Of a stretch of DNA of 64,000 nucleotides, positions 61,063 to 64,000 are shown piece by piece; the first letter of the stretch is position 1; every line of letters begins with the position of its first letter. The translations under genes and the position numbers were made by a program. The stretch is from an uncultured Flavobacterium sp. (GTDB lineage Bacteria; Bacteroidota; Bacteroidia; Flavobacteriales; Flavobacteriaceae): positions 62,001 through 126,000 of the forward strand of contig NZ_OY730251.1 of NCBI RefSeq assembly GCF_963422545.1. The letters are read 5' to 3'. A model generated the notes under the pieces. It ran no database searches. It had not been told where the DNA came from and saw only the letters and a list, made by a program, of their open reading frames with translations.

Positions 61063-62937
61063 TTATTCCAATTCTAAAACCAAAGCTGATTTAGGTTCTA
61101 AAGTAATTTCAGTAGATAAATCAAATGTTTTTCCAGTCAAAACATCTTTTCCTGATTTAAAGCTTTTGATGTTTTCTTTAAAACGGTTTGTTTTTATAAC
61201 TTGCTCTTTTGCATTGTTATTGAAAACTACCATTACGGTTTTAGCATCTGTATATCTGAAATAAACATAAGTATTGTTTTCTGGAATATAATGTGTCATT
61301 TTTCCAAAATGAACTGCTTCGTTTGATTTTCTCCAGTTGAATAATTTTGAAGTAAAATCAAAGTATTTTGCCTGTTCAGCTGTTCTTCCTTCTTTGGTTA
61401 AAGCATTGTTTTTGTCGCCATTCCATCCGCCGGGAAAGTCCTGACGAATATCGGCATCGCCTTTACCTTTGTCACCGCCCATTCCAATTTCTGAACCGTA
61501 ATACAATTGCGGAATTCCACGAACGGTTGCCATTAAAGTCATAACCAATTTATATTTCGTGAAATCATATTTGTAAACATCGTTGATACGATTTGTATCG
61601 TGATTTTCGGCAAAAACAAGAATGTTGTTTGTGTTTGGATATAAATAATCCATCGCAAAATTGTTGTAGAATTTAATCAATCCACTGTCCCAATTTGGTG
61701 TGTCTTCGTTGAAAACAGAGCCAATTTGATCTTGCAGCGTAAAATCCATTACACTTGGTAAATTCGAATTGTAATTTTCGATTGCACCAATTTTACTGTC
61801 TTTTTGCCAATAGGCTAAATTCGCCTGATTGTGCATCCAGATTTCTCCAACGATATTAAAATTCGGATATTCATTTGTAATTGATTTTGCCCAATTTGCC
61901 ATTGCAGTTGGGTCAGAATAATTATATGTATCAACTCTAAAACCGTCAAGATTGGCAAATTCAATCCACCAAATTGCGTTTTGAGTTAAGTATTTTGAAA
62001 CTAGAGGATTTCTTAAATTCAAATCGGGCATTGAAGGTACGAACCAGCCATCAATACAAATTTCCTGATCTAATTTTGATGCGTGAATATCTGTAATTAC
62101 TTCACGACGGTGATGCGTTTGTGTGAAGTTTTCGAATTGATTGAACCAGGTTTTGGTCGGAATATCTTTCATCATCCAGTGCGTAATTCCCCAGTGATTC
62201 GTTACATAATCCATAACTAGTTTCATGTTCTTTTTGTGCATTTCTGTAGAAAGACGAGCATAATCGTCATTGGTTCCGTAACGCGGATCAATTTTGTAAA
62301 CATCAGATTGTCCGTAAGTATGATATGAATGCTGTTTGTCGTTGTCTTCGCATAAAGGCGTGCTCCAGATTGTAGTTGCGCCAAGAGACGAAATATAATC
62401 CAAGTTTTTGATGATTCCTTCAATATCTCCGCCATGACGTCCGCTTGGATCTTGACGGTTTCCTTTTTCAGTTAAAATGGCATTACTGTCATTTTTAGGA
62501 TTTCCGTTAGCAAAACGATCTGGCATGATTAAGTAAATCATGTCTGATGCATCGTAACTTTTTCTGTCTGCCGAATTTGCTCTTCTTTCTTTAAGCGAAT
62601 ATTTCTGCGTAAAAACAACTTTGTTTTTAGTTTTGAAAGAGAAAACCAATTCTGAAGCTTTTAGGTCTTGCGTATCGATTGTTACAAAAAGGTAGTTAGG
62701 GTTTTCTGTTTTTTCTACATTTTTAATCACCACATTGTTTGAAACCGAAGCTTCGTATTGTGCAATGTTTTTTCCGTAGAACATAATCTGCAATTCCGGA
62801 TTTTTCATTCCTGCGTACCAAAATGGCGGTTCTACTTTTTGGATTTGCGCTTTCGCGGAAGCGGAAAACAATAGAACAAACAGAATTATTTTATAAAAGA
62901 AATGGTTTATTTTGAAAGATGCTTTTTTGGTATTCAT
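61063..62937 (-). CDS. GH13 alpha-amylase family enzyme (neopullulanase/SusA-like), exported
   Basis: 624 residues from the ATG at 62937, with signal peptide (KIILFVLLFSASAKAQ). An N-terminal cyclomaltodextrinase-type domain (VEPPFWYAGMKNPELQIMFYG) precedes the barrel: MDYVTNHWG, nucleophile Asp in DGFRVDTYNY, acid/base Glu in VGEIWMHN and the stabiliser in FAENHDTNR; a beta domain closes it. It should cleave alpha-1,4-glucans. The longer frame to 63066 runs through a palindromic repeat and is unlikely. Confidence 0.94.
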   Translation of the reverse strand: MNTKKASFKINHFFYKIILFVLLFSASAKAQIQKVEPPFWYAGMKNPELQIMFYGKNIAQYEASVSNNVVIKNVEKTENPNYLFVTIDTQDLKASELVFSFKTKNKVVFTQKYSLKERRANSADRKSYDASDMIYLIMPDRFANGNPKNDSNAILTEKGNRQDPSGRHGGDIEGIIKNLDYISSLGATTIWSTPLCEDNDKQHSYHTYGQSDVYKIDPRYGTNDDYARLSTEMHKKNMKLVMDYVTNHWGITHWMMKDIPTKTWFNQFENFTQTHHRREVITDIHASKLDQEICIDGWFVPSMPDLNLRNPLVSKYLTQNAIWWIEFANLDGFRVDTYNYSDPTAMANWAKSITNEYPNFNIVGEIWMHNQANLAYWQKDSKIGAIENYNSNLPSVMDFTLQDQIGSVFNEDTPNWDSGLIKFYNNFAMDYLYPNTNNILVFAENHDTNRINDVYKYDFTKYKLVMTLMATVRGIPQLYYGSEIGMGGDKGKGDADIRQDFPGGWNGDKNNALTKEGRTAEQAKYFDFTSKLFNWRKSNEAVHFGKMTHYIPENNTYVYFRYTDAKTVMVVFNNNAKEQVIKTNRFKENIKSFKSGKDVLTGKTFDLSTEITLEPKSALVLELE

Positions 62938-62962
62938 AGCTTTAAGTGTAATTATTCTCATT

Positions 62963-63018
62963 GTCAGTTCGAGCGGAGTCGAGAATCTTTGCAGCATCTC
63001 GACTCCGCTCGATGTGAC
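62963..63018. repeat. GTCAGTTCGAGCGGAGTCGAGA inverted repeat
   Basis: Arms 62963-62984 and 62997-63018 pair over 22 bp with two or so mismatches, loop ATCTTTGCAGCA. It lies in the 144-bp gap between the two glycosidase genes and could reduce read-through from GH97 to GH13. The same unit, one arm only, is inside mvaD. Confidence 0.85.
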
Positions 63019-63081
63019 AAAAAAGAGGTTAATTAAAAAAAGACAAGCAATTCTGGGGAAAATCACTTGTCTTTGAAAAAA

Positions 63082-64000
63082 TTATTTAGTTTCGATAATG
63101 CTTATTGCATAACCTCCGCCTGGAGCAGAAAGCTGCGATAATTTTGATTTATTTGTTACAGCAATTTTCTTGATGGTATAAGCTTGCGGATTTGTTTTGT
63201 AATGTGCATCTTTTGCATCAGCATAAATTGTTGCTGTGTATTTTTTGCCTTTTTCAAGGAAACTGAAATCGATGTTTGATGTACGTGGAGTTTCTCCGTT
63301 TACGTTTCCAATAAACCAGTTGTTTGTTCCTTTTGCTTTACGGGCAACTGTAATAAAATCACCTGGCTCAGCTTCAATATATTTACTCTCTGACCAATCT
63401 ACGGCTACATCTTTAATGAATTGGAATGCATCTGGAAAACGGTTATAATTCTCCGGAGTATCAGCAGCCATTTGCAACGGACTGTACATAGTTACGTATA
63501 AAGCCAATTGATTACAAATTGTACTGTTTACATGCGATTTGTTATCAGGATTCATTTTACTGATATCCATTTCGAAGATTCCAGGTGTATAATCCATTGG
63601 TCCACCAATTAAACGTGTAAATGGTAAAACAGTAACGTGATTTGGTTTAGAACCTCCAAAAGCCTGGTATTCTGTTCCTCTTGCTGCTTCGTTTCCAATT
63701 AAGTTCGGGTATGTTCTGCAGATTCCTGTTGGGCGAACTGCTTCGTGGGCATTTACCATAATTTTATAATCTGCTGCTTTTTCGATAGCATATTGATAAT
63801 GGTTTACAATCCATTGATCGTAATGATTTTCACCGCGAGGCAAAATATCTCCAACATAACCGCTTTTTACAGCATCATATCCGTTGTCTTTCATGAATTG
63901 GTATGCTTTGTCCATGTGACGTTCGTAGTTACGAACAGAACCTGAAGTCTCGTGGTGCATGATAATTTTGATTCCTTTAGATTTTGCATATTCATGCAAA
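63082..64000 (-). CDS. GH97-family alpha-glucosidase, C-terminal part (5' end outside window)
   Basis: About 305 residues of an open frame that continues past the window edge. GIKIIMHHETSGSVRNYERHMDKAYQFMKDNGYDAVKSGYVGD, MVNAHEAVRPTGICRTYPNLIGNEAARGTEYQAFGG, FTRLIGGPMDYTPGIFEM and the Greek-key C-terminal domain are GH97 (SusB-like). The catalytic barrel residues Glu in NAHEAVRP and GNEAARGTEY are in view. With the GH13 enzyme downstream it forms part of a starch-utilisation cluster whose other members probably lie beyond 64000. Confidence 0.93.
   Translation of the reverse strand, partial: LHEYAKSKGIKIIMHHETSGSVRNYERHMDKAYQFMKDNGYDAVKSGYVGDILPRGENHYDQWIVNHYQYAIEKAADYKIMVNAHEAVRPTGICRTYPNLIGNEAARGTEYQAFGGSKPNHVTVLPFTRLIGGPMDYTPGIFEMDISKMNPDNKSHVNSTICNQLALYVTMYSPLQMAADTPENYNRFPDAFQFIKDVAVDWSESKYIEAEPGDFITVARKAKGTNNWFIGNVNGETPRTSNIDFSFLEKGKKYTATIYADAKDAHYKTNPQAYTIKKIAVTNKSKLSQLSAPGGGYAISIIETK

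Noticed and set aside
62938..63066. Longer N-terminus for the GH13 enzyme
   Set aside because: It would be encoded by the 62963-63018 palindrome, and the signal peptide directly follows the ATG at 62937.

Overview
The window looks like chromosome of an AT-rich Bacteroidetes bacterium, most likely the genus Flavobacterium. Strong genes lack clear Shine-Dalgarno sequences. The best promoters fit the Bacteroidetes pattern TTG-N18/19-TAnnTTTG (both tRNA-Asp genes, tRNA-Leu and the BlaI operon). The gene content is also typical: GH13/GH97 starch enzymes, a DUF4407 protein, M56-TonB fusions, UbiA next to mevalonate genes, and intergenic regions full of small palindromic repeats. All assignments are by eye from translated motifs and no database search was possible.

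Layout. 1-2849: a sigma-54 response regulator (cut by the window edge) and its histidine kinase. 3005-9854: an alkyltransferase-like protein, a LysE-type exporter, trmB, amt, a SnoaL-like protein, a lipoprotein with three HGQPGHRCDI-type repeats, and an exported flavodoxin-RidA fusion. 10122-11958: a Rossmann protein, hpf and a small unknown protein. 12001-16480: a restriction-modification island on the minus strand, reading controller protein, two C5-cytosine methyltransferases, a B3-like protein, an HNH nuclease and a Vsr mismatch nuclease, with a tandem palindromic operator in front. 16847-23681: an AsmA-like protein, trxA, an M1 aminopeptidase and a DUF58 protein. 23768-24395: two identical tRNA-Asp genes. 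24581-29777: an AraC regulator and a TolC/HlyD/MFS efflux operon. 30038-33631: a HAD phosphatase, a frameshifted copy of the small protein at 11725, a lipoprotein, tRNA-Leu and an M20 dipeptidase. 34140-37183: an apparently autoregulated BlaI/M56 operon whose promoter contains a BlaI-type operator and whose second gene is frameshifted. 37267-42407: saccharopine dehydrogenase family, DUF423, pckA and DUF4407. 42551-47150: a minus-strand run of eight genes (PH/SHOCT, MmcQ, DUF4260, GNAT, cyclase, hemW, ruvC). 47264-51996: a LPG-synthase-like membrane protein plus GT2 pair, two small secreted proteins, DUF456 and DUF937. 52061-57063: pseudouridine synthase, UbiA prenyltransferase, DUF502, mevalonate kinase-like and mvaD. 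57228-64000: TspO, a TPR protein, an HI0933-type flavoprotein, GDPD, a GH13 amylase and the end of a GH97 glucosidase.

The most unusual property is the density of several unrelated small repeat families in nearly every intergenic region. Three of them seem to have entered protein-coding genes without breaking the frame (mvaD, the GT2 glycosyltransferase and the cyclase), much as Rickettsia palindromic elements do. One family (11251, 16606, 49487, 53098, with relatives at 8411 and 33757) has conserved flanks around a hairpin whose sequence differs in every copy. The restriction-modification island is the best candidate for a defence system of unusual composition.
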